Notes: generated from the sequence alone by a model not told the origin. DNA of 64,000 nt from Williamsia sp. CHRR-6 (GCF_018474015.1 NZ_JAHCSG010000003.1:310001-374000), one strand, 5' to 3'. Positions 25,116 through 33,839 are shown, numbered from the stretch's first letter. Made by a program: numbers and translations.

Positions 25116-26123
25116 ATGCTTCAGGTCGACAAATTCCGCTCTGCTCGTGCCGCCGCGTCCGGGGTCGGCCTCACCGGATCTGCGCGGGTGGTGGTGGCGG
25201 GTGCGGCGACGGCCGCGGCCGGGCTGGCCTACGCGACGCTGATCGAACGCAACGCCTTCACCCTGCGCCACCGCACGATGTCGGTGCTGGAGCCGGGGTC
25301 GGCGACTCTGCGGGTGCTGCACATCAGCGACCTGCACATGCTGCCCGGGCAGCGGTTGAAGCAGGCGTGGGTGGCCGAGCTGGCCTCACTGGAACCCGAC
25401 CTGGTCGTCAACACCGGGGACAACCTGGCCCATCCGCAGGCGGTCCCGTCGGTCATCCAGGCGTTGGACGGGTTGTTGTCGCGACCGGGGCTGTTCGTGT
25501 TCGGCTCCAACGACTATTTCGGGCCCACCAAGAAGAACCCGCTGAAGTACTTCGACAAGAACCACAAGCGGGTGCACGGCGATCCGCTGCCGTGGCAAGA
25601 CCTGCGCGCGGCGTTCACCGAGCGTGGCTGGTTGGACGCCACCCACACCATCCGTGAGCTGGAGGTGGCCGGGGTGCGCATCGCCGCGGCGGGTGTGGAC
25701 GACCCGCACCTCAAACGGGATCGGTATGAGACGGTGGCCGGGCGTCCGAACCCGTTGGCGCACCTGCGGTTGGGGCTCACCCATTCACCCGAGCCGCGGG
25801 TGCTCGACCAGTTCGCCGCCGACGGCTACGACCTGGTGGTGGCCGGACACACTCACGGTGGGCAGCTGTGTCTGCCGTTCTACGGGGCGTTGGTGACCAA
25901 CTGCGACATCGACCGGTCGCGGGTGAAGGGGCCCTCGACCTGGGGCGCGTCGATGAAGCTGCACGTGAGCGCGGGCCTGGGTACCTCGCCGTATGCACCG
26001 GCCCGGTTCTGCTGCCGACCTGAGGCCACGCTGCTCACGCTCACCCCGGTGAGCCACGGTGATGCCGACGTCGAGGAGGAGCAGTCGTTGCCGCCGCTGA
26101 CCGCCGGGCTGCAGCGCGGCTGA
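25116..26123 (+). CDS. Metallophosphoesterase (Rv3683-like)
   Basis: The 335-aa protein has an N-terminal hydrophobic stretch (VVVAGAATAAAGLAYATLI) that probably anchors it. The calcineurin-like metal motifs follow: LHISDLHMLPG, VNTGDNLAH, GSNDYFG and VVAGHTHGGQLCLPFYG. The usual GNH[DE] motif reads GSND, so its histidine is absent, a feature of this subgroup. The substrate is unknown, perhaps a phosphodiester in lipid or nucleotide metabolism. It is the last protein gene of the Rv3667-Rv3683-like block. Confidence 0.85.
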   Translation: MLQVDKFRSARAAASGVGLTGSARVVVAGAATAAAGLAYATLIERNAFTLRHRTMSVLEPGSATLRVLHISDLHMLPGQRLKQAWVAELASLEPDLVVNTGDNLAHPQAVPSVIQALDGLLSRPGLFVFGSNDYFGPTKKNPLKYFDKNHKRVHGDPLPWQDLRAAFTERGWLDATHTIRELEVAGVRIAAAGVDDPHLKRDRYETVAGRPNPLAHLRLGLTHSPEPRVLDQFAADGYDLVVAGHTHGGQLCLPFYGALVTNCDIDRSRVKGPSTWGASMKLHVSAGLGTSPYAPARFCCRPEATLLTLTPVSHGDADVEEEQSLPPLTAGLQRG

Positions 26124-26200
26124 TCGGGTCGTGACCTGCCGATTTAGTTCGATCCCGACCTGAGCGGTAGGCTGGGTTCGGCTGTTCGCGAGGACAACCA

Positions 26201-26274
26201 CGGGGTGTGGCGCAGCTTGGTAGCGTGCTTCGTTCGGGACGAAGAGGTCGTGGGTTCGAATCCCGCCACCCCGA
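26201..26274 (+). tRNA. tRNA-Pro, anticodon CGG
   Basis: A full cloverleaf is visible: acceptor CGGGGTG/CACCCCG, D arm GCGC/GCGT, anticodon stem CTTCG/CGAAG with loop TTCGGGA (anticodon CGG, reading CCG), five-base variable loop AGGTC, and T arm GTGGG-TTCGAAT-CCCGC with one G-T pair. No CCA is encoded. It sits directly after the phosphoesterase gene, where M. tuberculosis also has a proline tRNA. Confidence 0.95.
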
Positions 26275-26333
26275 CACAGAGGAGATGGGCGACGCCCTGA
26301 TCCGACCATGGATGTGTTGGTTGAGACACAGCA

Positions 26334-26367
26334 GAGGCCCTGGCCAGGGAAACCTGGTCAGGGCCTC
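26334..26367 (+). terminator. Terminator hairpin of tRNA-Pro
   Basis: GAGGCCCTG-g-CCAGG pairs with CCTGG-t-CAGGGCCTC around the loop GAAA, a 15-bp stem with one internal mismatch, 60 bases past the tRNA and followed by CTCGTTTC. Confidence 0.8.
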
Positions 26368-26520
26368 CTCGTTTCGCCCGGTGCCCGCTTACGCAGCGTT
26401 CAGTCGACGGTCGGCACCGCCGCTGGCCCTACCAGCGGAGGGACTCACTCCCCCGTCGTCGCTCGCGACCAGTTCGCTGACGCGTTGGCCGACAGCACGT
26501 GCCCAGACTTACTGGGGTAA

Positions 26521-26545
26521 TGGCACTTTCGGCACGAAAGTGCCA
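26521..26545. promoter_or_regulatory. 25-bp palindrome upstream of the P450 operon
   Basis: TGGCACTTTC (26521-26530) and GAAAGTGCCA (26536-26545) are perfect inverted arms around GGCAC, about 150 bp before the ferredoxin reductase start. A second imperfect element, GTAGTT-N13-AACTAC (26607-26631), lies closer to the gene. Either may be an operator; no regulator gene is adjacent. The stretch GGCACTTTCGGCAC differs from the DosR pattern GGGNCNNNNGNCCC at two places. Confidence 0.45.
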
Positions 26546-26697
26546 GCGCCGGGGTGATCACGACATAACGGGCGATACCGGGTCGAGGCGGCCTTGTGAC
26601 CTTTTTGTAGTTCATTAGCCCCGGTAACTACGTAGGGTGTTTGTTGTATAGCGCAAGTTTTCCCGATACGAATCGGCCAACTGGACTGGAGACCAAG

Positions 26698-27858
26698 ATG
26701 AATTCTATTGGCGTACAGCAAGTTTTGATCATCGGAGCATCCGCGTCTGGCACCACCACTGCAGAAGCTCTGCGCCGCAAGGGCTTCACCGGGCAGATCA
26801 CATTGCTCGGGGACGAAACGCACGCACCGTACGATCGTCCGCCGCTGTCCAAGCAGTTCCTGGCCGGCGAATGGGATCTCGACAAGATCGCTCTCCGCAG
26901 CCCTGATCGTCTTGCCGAGCTCGATCTCGACATTCGCGAAGGTGATCCCGCCGTCTCCCTCGACGCCGCCAACCGAACCGTCACCACCCGCTCAGGTGCA
27001 CAGCTGTCAGCAGACGCCATCGTCATCGCGACCGGCGTCACCGCCCGCGACTTGGGTTGGTCTGACGTGTACAGCGTGCGCACCGTCGACGACTCCCGAC
27101 GGTTGCGTTCGGCGGTGACGCAGGGTTCGCGTGCTGTCGTCGTCGGGTGTGGAGTGCTCGGATCCGAGATCGGCGCCACCCTGCACAAGCTCGGTGCCGA
27201 CGTGAGCATCGTGGGACCAGAGCCCGTGCTGATGGCCGGCCCCTTGGGCGCCACCGTCGGCAACGAGTTGTCGGAGATGCACCGCGCCCACGGAGTCGAT
27301 CTGCGGTGTGGAGTAGGTGTGGTCAACGTCGACGGCGGACACACGGTCACCCTCGCCGACGACTCTGACCTCAACGCCGACGTCGTGGTGTCCGCTGTCG
27401 GCTCCACCCCGGCCACCGACTGGCTCGCCGGAAGTGGACTAGAGGTTGACAACGGCGTGGTCTGCGATTCGCAGTGCCGGGCGGCCGATGGCGTATACGC
27501 AGTAGGCGACGTCGCTCGTTGGTTCCATCCCGGCCGGGGCGCGCTGATGCGCTTGGAGAATCGGACCAACGCCACCGAACAGGCCCAGGTGGTGGCCGCG
27601 AACATCCTCGGCGACGAGGTCGAGTACGCACCCATCCCCTACTTCTGGACCACGCAGTTCGACGCCACCATCCAGGTGCATGGAACCGTCACGCCCACCG
27701 GTGACACGAAGATCGTCGATGGAGATACCGCCTCTGGGCGCTTTGTCGCCGAGCACCACGACGACGGCGCCCTGCACGCGGTCATCGGCTGGAACATGGC
27801 CAAGCAGGCCCGCCAGCGCCGCGCCAACCTCAGCGTCGCGACCAACGCCCGCGCCTGA
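26698..27858 (+). CDS. FAD-dependent ferredoxin reductase for P450s
   Basis: The 386-aa protein is of the rhodocoxin/putidaredoxin reductase class: an FAD-binding N-terminus (VLIIGASASGTTTAEALR), YDRPPLSKQFL, an NAD(P)-binding Rossmann motif (AVVVGCGVLGSEIGATL), and the FAD C-terminal motif DGVYAVGDVARW. It should pass electrons from NAD(P)H to the 3Fe-4S ferredoxins downstream. Two classic GxGxxG Gly positions are replaced (GASASG, GCGVLG), the first being less usual. The ATG at 26698 follows GGAG. It is the only reductase for two P450-ferredoxin pairs in the operon. Confidence 0.9.
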   Translation: MNSIGVQQVLIIGASASGTTTAEALRRKGFTGQITLLGDETHAPYDRPPLSKQFLAGEWDLDKIALRSPDRLAELDLDIREGDPAVSLDAANRTVTTRSGAQLSADAIVIATGVTARDLGWSDVYSVRTVDDSRRLRSAVTQGSRAVVVGCGVLGSEIGATLHKLGADVSIVGPEPVLMAGPLGATVGNELSEMHRAHGVDLRCGVGVVNVDGGHTVTLADDSDLNADVVVSAVGSTPATDWLAGSGLEVDNGVVCDSQCRAADGVYAVGDVARWFHPGRGALMRLENRTNATEQAQVVAANILGDEVEYAPIPYFWTTQFDATIQVHGTVTPTGDTKIVDGDTASGRFVAEHHDDGALHAVIGWNMAKQARQRRANLSVATNARA

Positions 27859-27963
27859 AGGGCCTGACGCTCTGGCCACCCCCAAGCCCTGCGGTCAGTG
27901 TTTGCGTCACCGTCGACGCGGTTCGCCATTGCCGATGAAGCGCAGCTGACCAGAGCCATCCAC

Positions 27964-28216
27964 ATCCGTCATCGACTCGAAGCCCCGAGAACGATGTCAC
28001 GACACGAAAGGTAGATACGAGATGAAGGTCATCCTCGACCAAGACAAGTGCGTCGCCTCTGGCCAGTGCGTCATGGCCGCCCCCGAGGTGTTCGACCAGC
28101 GAGACGAGGACGGCATCGCCGTACTCCTCGGCGACGACTTCGACGAGAGCGAACGACCCAACGTCGAGCAAGCCGCCTCCGTCTGCCCGGCACTGGCCAT
28201 CCGCATCGCCGAAGGC
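27964..28216 (+). repeat. 253-bp direct repeat, copy A (ferredoxin gene and its leader)
   Basis: Bases 27964-28216 match 29501-29753 with a single difference (28021 G versus 29558 A, just before the start codon). The repeat covers 58 bp of leader including the GAAAGG ribosome site and all but the last codons of the ferredoxin gene. Confidence 0.95.
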
Positions 28217-28222
28217 ACATAG
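28022..28222 (+). CDS. 3Fe-4S ferredoxin A
   Basis: The 66-aa acidic ferredoxin has cysteines at 10, 16 and 55 (C-x5-C and C-P), the ligand set of a [3Fe-4S] cluster, as in ferredoxins that serve CYP105-type P450s. It starts MKVILDQDKCVASGQCVM. It lies 55 bases before the first P450 gene and is near-identical to the second ferredoxin; only the last residue differs (T versus E). It should accept electrons from the upstream reductase. Confidence 0.95.
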   Translation: MKVILDQDKCVASGQCVMAAPEVFDQRDEDGIAVLLGDDFDESERPNVEQAASVCPALAIRIAEGT

Positions 28223-28277
28223 CCGGCGATTGTCCCCGGACCCCAGTACCACCCCGGACCCTAGTAAGGAGCCTCAC

Positions 28278-29486
28278 ATGACCGCGTCCACCAATGCCGA
28301 GACGGTTCATCCCTTCCCGATGAAGCGCGCCACCAAGTGCCCGTTCGATCCGCCGCCCGAGCTGCAAGCGCTGCAGGATGAAACCCGAGTAGCCGCGGTG
28401 GAGCTTCCCGACGGCCGTCAGGCCCGGTTGCTGACCCGATACGACGATCAGCGCGCGATTCTCAACGACCCTCGCGTGTCGTCCGACGTGACCATGGTCG
28501 GTCACCCGAACCACGTGCCGACCGGCAATGCGCCGCTGAGCTTCTTGTTCATGGACGACCCCGAGCACGCCCGCATGCGGCGCATGGTCACCGCACCCTT
28601 CATGATCAAGCGCATCCGGGCGATGCGGCCGGCGGTGCAACGTATCGTCGACGAGCAGATCGATTCTCTGCTCGCCGGACCCAAGCCGGTGGATCTCGTG
28701 CAGGCGTTCACCCTGCCCGTCCCATCACTGGTCATCAGCGATTTGCTGGGCGTTCCCTACAACGACCACGAGCTGTTCCAGCACAACAGCCAGACCATCA
28801 TCAAGCGCACGTCGACGCCAGAGCAGCGTCGGCAGGCACAGCACGCCCTCCTGGAGTACCTGACGTCGCTTGTGGAGGCCAAGATTGCCGAACCTGCTGA
28901 CGATGTGATCTCGCAGCTCGGCAAACGCGTTACCTCCGGTGAGCTGACCACGAAGAATGCCGCCGAAGTCGGCGTCCTGCTGCTGCTCGCGGGTCACGAG
29001 ACCACCGCGAACATGATGGCTTTGGGCACCGCTGTGCTGCTGCAGCACCCCGACCAGTTGGCCCTGCTCCAAGCCGAGGACAACGCCGACGTCGTCCCCA
29101 GTGCTGTCGAAGAACTCCTTCGTTACCTGACCATCACCCACAACGCCCGGCGCCGCGTGGCGACCGAGGACATCGACATCGCCGACACCACCATCCGCGA
29201 GGGTGAAGGCGTACTGATGCCCGCCGACATTGCCAACCGTGATCCCGAGGTGTTCGACAACGCCGACACCCTCGACCTGCGCCGCGACGCCCGTGGTCAC
29301 GTGGCCTTTGGATTCGGCCCCCACCAATGCCTCGGACAGCCCCTCGCACGTCTGGAACTCGAGGTCGTCTACGGCACCCTCTACCGGCGAATCCCCACCC
29401 TGAAACTCGCCACCGATGTCGAGAAACTGCCGTTCAAGCACGACGGCGCCGTATACGGCGTCTACGAGCTACCCGTCACCTGGTGA
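28278..29486 (+). CDS. Cytochrome P450 A (CYP105-like)
   Basis: The 402-aa soluble P450 has the I-helix oxygen-activation motif LLLAGHETTANMMALG, the EELLR helix K motif (E-x-x-R), and the heme loop FGFGPHQCLGQPLARLEL with the thiolate at Cys351. Bacterial class I P450s of this kind hydroxylate lipophilic substrates, drugs or xenobiotics; the substrate cannot be deduced. The ATG at 28278 follows AAGGAG. It is paralogous to the second P450, with stretches near the I helix almost identical at DNA level, so the pair arose by tandem duplication. Confidence 0.94.
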   Translation: MTASTNAETVHPFPMKRATKCPFDPPPELQALQDETRVAAVELPDGRQARLLTRYDDQRAILNDPRVSSDVTMVGHPNHVPTGNAPLSFLFMDDPEHARMRRMVTAPFMIKRIRAMRPAVQRIVDEQIDSLLAGPKPVDLVQAFTLPVPSLVISDLLGVPYNDHELFQHNSQTIIKRTSTPEQRRQAQHALLEYLTSLVEAKIAEPADDVISQLGKRVTSGELTTKNAAEVGVLLLLAGHETTANMMALGTAVLLQHPDQLALLQAEDNADVVPSAVEELLRYLTITHNARRRVATEDIDIADTTIREGEGVLMPADIANRDPEVFDNADTLDLRRDARGHVAFGFGPHQCLGQPLARLELEVVYGTLYRRIPTLKLATDVEKLPFKHDGAVYGVYELPVTW

Positions 29487-29500
29487 CCGGCACCACTCAT

Positions 29501-29753
29501 ATCCGTCATCGACTCGAAGCCCCGAGAACGATGTCACGACACGAAAGGTAGATACGAAATGAAGGTCATCCTCGACCAAGACAAGTGCGTCGCCTCTGGC
29601 CAGTGCGTCATGGCCGCCCCCGAGGTGTTCGACCAGCGAGACGAGGACGGCATCGCCGTACTCCTCGGCGACGACTTCGACGAGAGCGAACGACCCAACG
29701 TCGAGCAAGCCGCCTCCGTCTGCCCGGCACTGGCCATCCGCATCGCCGAAGGC
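29501..29753 (+). repeat. 253-bp direct repeat, copy B (ferredoxin gene and its leader)
   Basis: It matches 27964-28216 at an offset of 1537 bp with one mismatch. Recombination between the copies would delete P450 A and leave one ferredoxin. The near-identity of the two copies, compared with the diverged P450s, suggests recent gene conversion or duplication. Confidence 0.95.
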
Positions 29754-29759
29754 GAATGA
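29559..29759 (+). CDS. 3Fe-4S ferredoxin B
   Basis: This 66-aa protein is identical to ferredoxin A through residue 65 and ends in Glu instead of Thr. It has the same cluster ligands (Cys10, Cys16, Cys55). It begins 72 bases after the P450 A stop and ends 33 bases before P450 B. The two identical ferredoxins mean either can serve either P450. Confidence 0.95.
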   Translation: MKVILDQDKCVASGQCVMAAPEVFDQRDEDGIAVLLGDDFDESERPNVEQAASVCPALAIRIAEGE

Positions 29760-29792
29760 CCCAGCCGTACCTCCAACACGAAAGGCTTCGTG

Positions 29793-31022
29793 ATGAGCAC
29801 CGAAACTCAGGCCGCAGCATCGAACACCGGCCAGTTGAACGGCGTCCGCTACCCGCTGGACAAGGACGCGAGGTGCCCATTTCATCCAGCGCAGGAACTG
29901 CGTGACCTTCAGGCCGAGCAGCGCGTCGCCGAGGCGACGCTGCCGCTCGGTCAGAAGGTGCACATGTTCACCCGCTACGACGACCAGCGTGCTTTGCTCG
30001 GTGATCCGCGGGTCTCGGCTGACGTGAGCAACCCGCTGCACCCCAACCATGTCGGGGGGTCGATCACGCCGTTGAGTTTTCTGTTCAAGGACGACCCCGA
30101 ACACGCGCGCCTGCGGCGAATGCTCACCTCGACCTTCACCGTCAAGCGGGTCCAGGCGATGCGGCCCGCGGTGCAACGCATCGTCGACCACCAAATCGAC
30201 CAGATGCTTGCCGGGCCCAATCCTGTCGACTTCGTGCAGGCATTCGCGCTTCCCGTCCCGTCTCTGGTCATCAGTGAACTGCTCGGCGTGCCTTACGAGG
30301 ATCACGAGGACTTTCAAAAGAACAGCAGTACCATCCTGCGTCGTACGGCCACGCCGGACGAGCGCGCCGCAGCCCGCGGGGCCATCTTCGACTACCTGAC
30401 CACGCTGATGAAGTCGAAGGAAAACGACGCTCACGACGACGTGTTGTCGATGCTCGGGGGGCGGGTGACCAGCGGTGAACTCACCCCGAATGACGCCGCC
30501 ATGATGGGTGTGTTGCTGCTGCTCGCCGGTCACGAGACCACCGCGAACATGATGGCTTTGGGCACCGCAGTGCTCCTACAGCACCCCGACCAGCTGGCCC
30601 TGCTGCAGGCCGAGGACAACCACGCGATCATCCCCTCCGCGATCGAGGAACTGCTTCGGTACTTGACCATCGTCCACGATGGCTTGCGCCGGGTCGCCAC
30701 CGAGGACTTCGAGCTCGCCGACACCACCGTTCGTGCCGGTGAGGGAGTGATGGCACCGATCGAACTCGCCAACCGCGATCCCGAGATCTTCGACAACCCC
30801 GACGATCTCGATCTACGTCGCGACGCCCGTCGCCACGTGGCCTTCGGCTTCGGTCCCCACCAGTGCCTCGGTCAGCCACTGGCACGCCTGGAACTCGACG
30901 TCGTCTACAGCACGCTCTACCGGCGGATCCCCACGCTGGCTCTGGCCACCGACCTCGAGCGACTGCCGTTCAAAAACGACGCAGCCATCTACGGGGTTCA
31001 CGAGATGCCGGTCACCTGGTAG
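29793..31022 (+). CDS. Cytochrome P450 B (CYP105-like)
   Basis: The 409-aa P450 has LLLAGHETTANMMALG, EELLRYLTIVHDGLRRVA and FGFGPHQCLGQPLARLEL with Cys358 as heme ligand. The N-terminus and substrate-recognition loops differ from P450 A (for example THNARRR versus VHDGLRR after helix K), so substrate preference probably differs. The ATG at 29793 is preferred to a GTG one codon earlier. It ends the P450 operon and is convergent with the first Acg-like gene. Confidence 0.94.
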   Translation: MSTETQAAASNTGQLNGVRYPLDKDARCPFHPAQELRDLQAEQRVAEATLPLGQKVHMFTRYDDQRALLGDPRVSADVSNPLHPNHVGGSITPLSFLFKDDPEHARLRRMLTSTFTVKRVQAMRPAVQRIVDHQIDQMLAGPNPVDFVQAFALPVPSLVISELLGVPYEDHEDFQKNSSTILRRTATPDERAAARGAIFDYLTTLMKSKENDAHDDVLSMLGGRVTSGELTPNDAAMMGVLLLLAGHETTANMMALGTAVLLQHPDQLALLQAEDNHAIIPSAIEELLRYLTIVHDGLRRVATEDFELADTTVRAGEGVMAPIELANRDPEIFDNPDDLDLRRDARRHVAFGFGPHQCLGQPLARLELDVVYSTLYRRIPTLALATDLERLPFKNDAAIYGVHEMPVTW

Positions 31023-31107
31023 GACGCTGCTGGCGCGGCATCCAGACGGTACGGGTGTGACGACAACGCAGTGGTGCCACGGCGATCCGGTGGGCTCATC
31101 CGTCAGC

Positions 31108-32184
31108 TCACACCCCGCGTAGCAACGGCCACAGCGGGACCGGCGCGGCGAAGAGTTGGCCGAGCTGCATGTCGAGGTCCTCGTCGTAGATGTCGTCGAC
31201 CGGTCGCCGATTCGAGCGGGGCAGGACGACCTCACCACGCGCTGTGCCCACCCGCACCAAGACCTGCGGAAAGCGGCCCACGCGGTGTGGGTCTCCGCCC
31301 GCCGCGCACAGCATGGCTCGAGACGCAGGCAATTCCGTCACATCCGAGACCACACAGGTCGCCAGTCCGCGCATCTGTGCTTCCACCAGGATCGCCGACA
31401 GCGCTACGCCACAGGCGATGTGGTCGGCGGGCTCATCGCCGGTGGTGTCCAGGACGAGTATCTGCGCCGCGTCGTCTTCGGTGGCCGGCGCACCGGCCCG
31501 GATGACCCGGGGGAAGCTCCGGCCCACCAGCAGCGCGTCGTACTCGTTGTCGGTGAGCAGGGAGGTGGCCGGTACTCCCTCGACACTTGACACCGTTGTT
31601 CCTGTCCACCAACTCAGTTCGCTGTGGTAGCGCCAATCGGAGGACCGCTCCAGATCGTTGAGGCGCGAGGCCTCAGCCACTGCCGCCAGGTGTGACACCT
31701 GAACCTGCGAGAACGCCACCGGACCTGTGTCGGTCAGCTCCGAGAGCGCGGCGGTGAACTCGTCGAAGTCGACCGGCGCGTCCATCGGCAGCCGGTGGGA
31801 GAACCGCTCGGTGATGGCGCGTACACGCCGGTCGGCCGACGGACTCACCACCTGTCTCCTCGCCATCTGCACCCTCGCGATGTGATCGGGCTGCGACGGA
31901 TCGGGCAGCACAGTGATAGCCGCCGACCACCCGGCCGCATCGAGCGCCATGCGCAGATGGTCCAGGGCGACACCGAGACTGATGCGATACTCCCGACCGG
32001 TCGGATCAGCGCAGGCCAGTCGACGTTGAGGCACCCCGAACAAGTGGAGCGCCGCATTCGAGCGCACCCACCGCCAGGGTTGGCTGTTGTGCAGTGACGG
32101 CGCCAGACCGGCCACCCGCACCGCCTCGATGATCACTTCATGGGTGGGGAGGTCGAGGGCATCGATCTCGCTCGCCTCAGTCAT
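31108..32184 (-). CDS. Acg-family nitroreductase-fold protein 1
   Basis: The 358-aa protein has the double nitroreductase fold of M. tuberculosis Acg/Rv3131: LAPSLHNSQPWRWV near the N-terminus, REYRISLGVALDHLRMAL, ITERFSHRLPMD and a C-terminal GLATCVVSDVTELPASR. Several family members have a lid that blocks substrate access and may store or sequester flavin rather than reduce nitro compounds. Family members belong to the DosR regulon, and DosR-like boxes lie before this operon. Its start overlaps the end of the second Acg-like gene by eight bases. Confidence 0.85.
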   Translation of the reverse strand: MTEASEIDALDLPTHEVIIEAVRVAGLAPSLHNSQPWRWVRSNAALHLFGVPQRRLACADPTGREYRISLGVALDHLRMALDAAGWSAAITVLPDPSQPDHIARVQMARRQVVSPSADRRVRAITERFSHRLPMDAPVDFDEFTAALSELTDTGPVAFSQVQVSHLAAVAEASRLNDLERSSDWRYHSELSWWTGTTVSSVEGVPATSLLTDNEYDALLVGRSFPRVIRAGAPATEDDAAQILVLDTTGDEPADHIACGVALSAILVEAQMRGLATCVVSDVTELPASRAMLCAAGGDPHRVGRFPQVLVRVGTARGEVVLPRSNRRPVDDIYDEDLDMQLGQLFAAPVPLWPLLRGV

Positions 32185-33193
32185 CGTCGTCCCCGAGCTC
32201 GAGAACCTCGTCGACCGGGCGCCGCGACGAGGTGGCGGGCAACCCAGGGACCTGATGAGCACCCAGCCGGATCAGTACCTGCGGGTGCAGGAATCGCCGC
32301 CCGAGTTCGGCAGGTATGGCCTTGCGTAACAGCTTTCGGCTGTCGGGATCCTGGATCACATGGGTCACCGTGCAGCTGGCCAGCCCGGCCGCCGTGGCCG
32401 CCAACAGCACCTCCGACATCAATTCACCAGTGCGAAGCCATAACTCGGGTGAATCGACCGCGGTGCACAGCATCAGCCAGGTGCTCTCGTCGAGAGTGGC
32501 ACCGCCGGCTTGCAGGGTGCCCAGCGGGAAGTCACGGCCGATCACCCCGCGCGCGGTCACACCATCGGGTAACAGGCTCGGCGGGATGCCCTCGTAGGGA
32601 CGGTCATGGCCGGCCCACCAGTGGATCTCGTTCTGATACACCGAGTCGTAGCGATGGATGGCCGCACTGACCCTGGCTGCCCCACTCACCAGCATCCGTG
32701 CGTCGTCACCGAGACGGTAGACCGACACCCCGAGCGCGGCCGACGCGGCCGACGACGAGGGCAACAGATCCCCCAACGGCGCTCGGCGAAACGGCCGACG
32801 GTCGGTGTGGCGTTCGGTGATCGCGCGGGCCATCGCGGTGGTCCGCGCGTCGGGTCGCGCACCCCACGTCATCCCCACGGTGGCGATCGATGAACCCGGC
32901 GCCCCGGCCGGGAACCGGCCGATGGTGGTCTCAATCCCCTCGACCGCCAACGCAACCGTCAGATGATGAAGGACCGCACCACAACTCATGATCAGCTGAC
33001 GTCCGTAGGGATCGGTGCGCAACAGCCGGGTGGCATCGGGGTAGAGGTCCAGCCGGTCATCGCGCAGCCGCCACTTCCACGGCTGCGAGTTGTGCACCGA
33101 CGGTGCGTGGCAGGCCATCTCGACACTACGGGTCACCACCTCGCGGTCGACGTGACCGGAATCAGCGGCAGACAGCAGTTGCGTGGTCATCAT
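32177..33193 (-). CDS. Acg-family nitroreductase-fold protein 2
   Basis: The 338-aa paralogue begins with CHAPSVHNSQPWKWRL and has GRQLIMSCGAVLHHLTVAL, ITERHTDRRPFRRAPL and a C-terminal LASCTVTHVIQDPDSRKLL. The HNSQPW motif near the start defines the Acg/Rv2032/Rv3131 group. The ATG at 33193 (ATGATG) follows GAGGAG. It lies 22 bases after the Rv1733c-like gene and overlaps the first Acg-like gene, so the three form one operon. Its tail ends in four aspartates. Confidence 0.85.
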   Translation of the reverse strand: MMTTQLLSAADSGHVDREVVTRSVEMACHAPSVHNSQPWKWRLRDDRLDLYPDATRLLRTDPYGRQLIMSCGAVLHHLTVALAVEGIETTIGRFPAGAPGSSIATVGMTWGARPDARTTAMARAITERHTDRRPFRRAPLGDLLPSSSAASAALGVSVYRLGDDARMLVSGAARVSAAIHRYDSVYQNEIHWWAGHDRPYEGIPPSLLPDGVTARGVIGRDFPLGTLQAGGATLDESTWLMLCTAVDSPELWLRTGELMSEVLLAATAAGLASCTVTHVIQDPDSRKLLRKAIPAELGRRFLHPQVLIRLGAHQVPGLPATSSRRPVDEVLELGDDDD

Positions 33194-33215
33194 CGAGCTC
33201 CTCGGGTGGGTGGGA

Positions 33216-33779
33216 TCAGGTGGCGGCATCGAGGTCGGCGGTGGCCCATTGGATGGCCCAGTCGCGATACCGTCTGCGGTCGAACGTGATTCGGATCAGC
33301 CGCAGCACGAGGACGGTCGCGGTGATGAGTACGACCGCCACGCTCAGGCCCGCCAGGCCCGCCTGGACAAGTGCCGCCGAATGCGACAACGGGGGTTGGG
33401 TGGCCCCACCGTCCGCGTCGATCCAGATGGTGCGGTGCACCCCGCGGCGGTCGCCCAGCTCGGCGACGATCGGCGCGGTGTGGACGGTGCCGTCGGCCGA
33501 TCGCCACGTGGCCGAGACGGTGTCGGAGCTGCGGGCCGGGTTGTCGAGCAGGGTCGCCTCTGTCTGATGACGCTGGGCGTGTTGGCGATCCGACACGACC
33601 GTGGCGTTCTCGTGGACCCAACCACCCACCACGAACACCATCGGCGAGACCACCAGGGCCAGCGCCACCATGGCGAGCACCACCAGCGACTCGAGTCGAT
33701 CGATGCCACGCACCAGCGGGTTGCGCCCGGCGTGTAGTAACCGCCACAGGTGCATTTCGCGAGCGATCGTGGTGACCAT
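33216..33779 (-). CDS. Rv1733c-like two-pass membrane protein
   Basis: The 187-aa protein starts with NPLVRGIDRLESLVVLAMVALALVV, the hallmark of the Rv1733c family (RxxDRxE then a membrane segment), followed by an extracellular beta-rich region of about 90 residues and a second membrane segment (AALVQAGLAGLSVAVVLITATVLVL) with a basic tail. In M. tuberculosis the family is strongly DosR-induced; its molecular role is unknown. The ATG at 33779 is chosen; a GTG at 33830 is possible but would sit close to the DosR-like boxes. Confidence 0.82.
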   Translation of the reverse strand: MVTTIAREMHLWRLLHAGRNPLVRGIDRLESLVVLAMVALALVVSPMVFVVGGWVHENATVVSDRQHAQRHQTEATLLDNPARSSDTVSATWRSADGTVHTAPIVAELGDRRGVHRTIWIDADGGATQPPLSHSAALVQAGLAGLSVAVVLITATVLVLRLIRITFDRRRYRDWAIQWATADLDAAT

Positions 33780-33839
33780 GGCGCCAACGCTAGGGATCGC
33801 CCACCGCGCGTCCCCAGTGTGCAAGGCCACCGGTGTAGG

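Larger units (their letters stand above)
26275..26697. other. 423-bp intergenic stretch between tRNA-Pro and the P450 locus
   Basis: No convincing gene is present. It holds the tRNA terminator hairpin (26334-26367), a 25-bp palindrome (26521-26545), an inverted repeat GTAGTT/AACTAC (26607-26631) and a promoter-like TATAGC at 26648. The last third is AT-richer than its surroundings. The stretch marks the junction between the conserved block and accessory genes. Confidence 0.7.

Noticed and set aside
27964-29753. Insertion sequence flanked by direct repeats
   Set aside because: The repeats are coding (ferredoxin) and the interval holds a P450; no transposase or terminal inverted repeats were seen.
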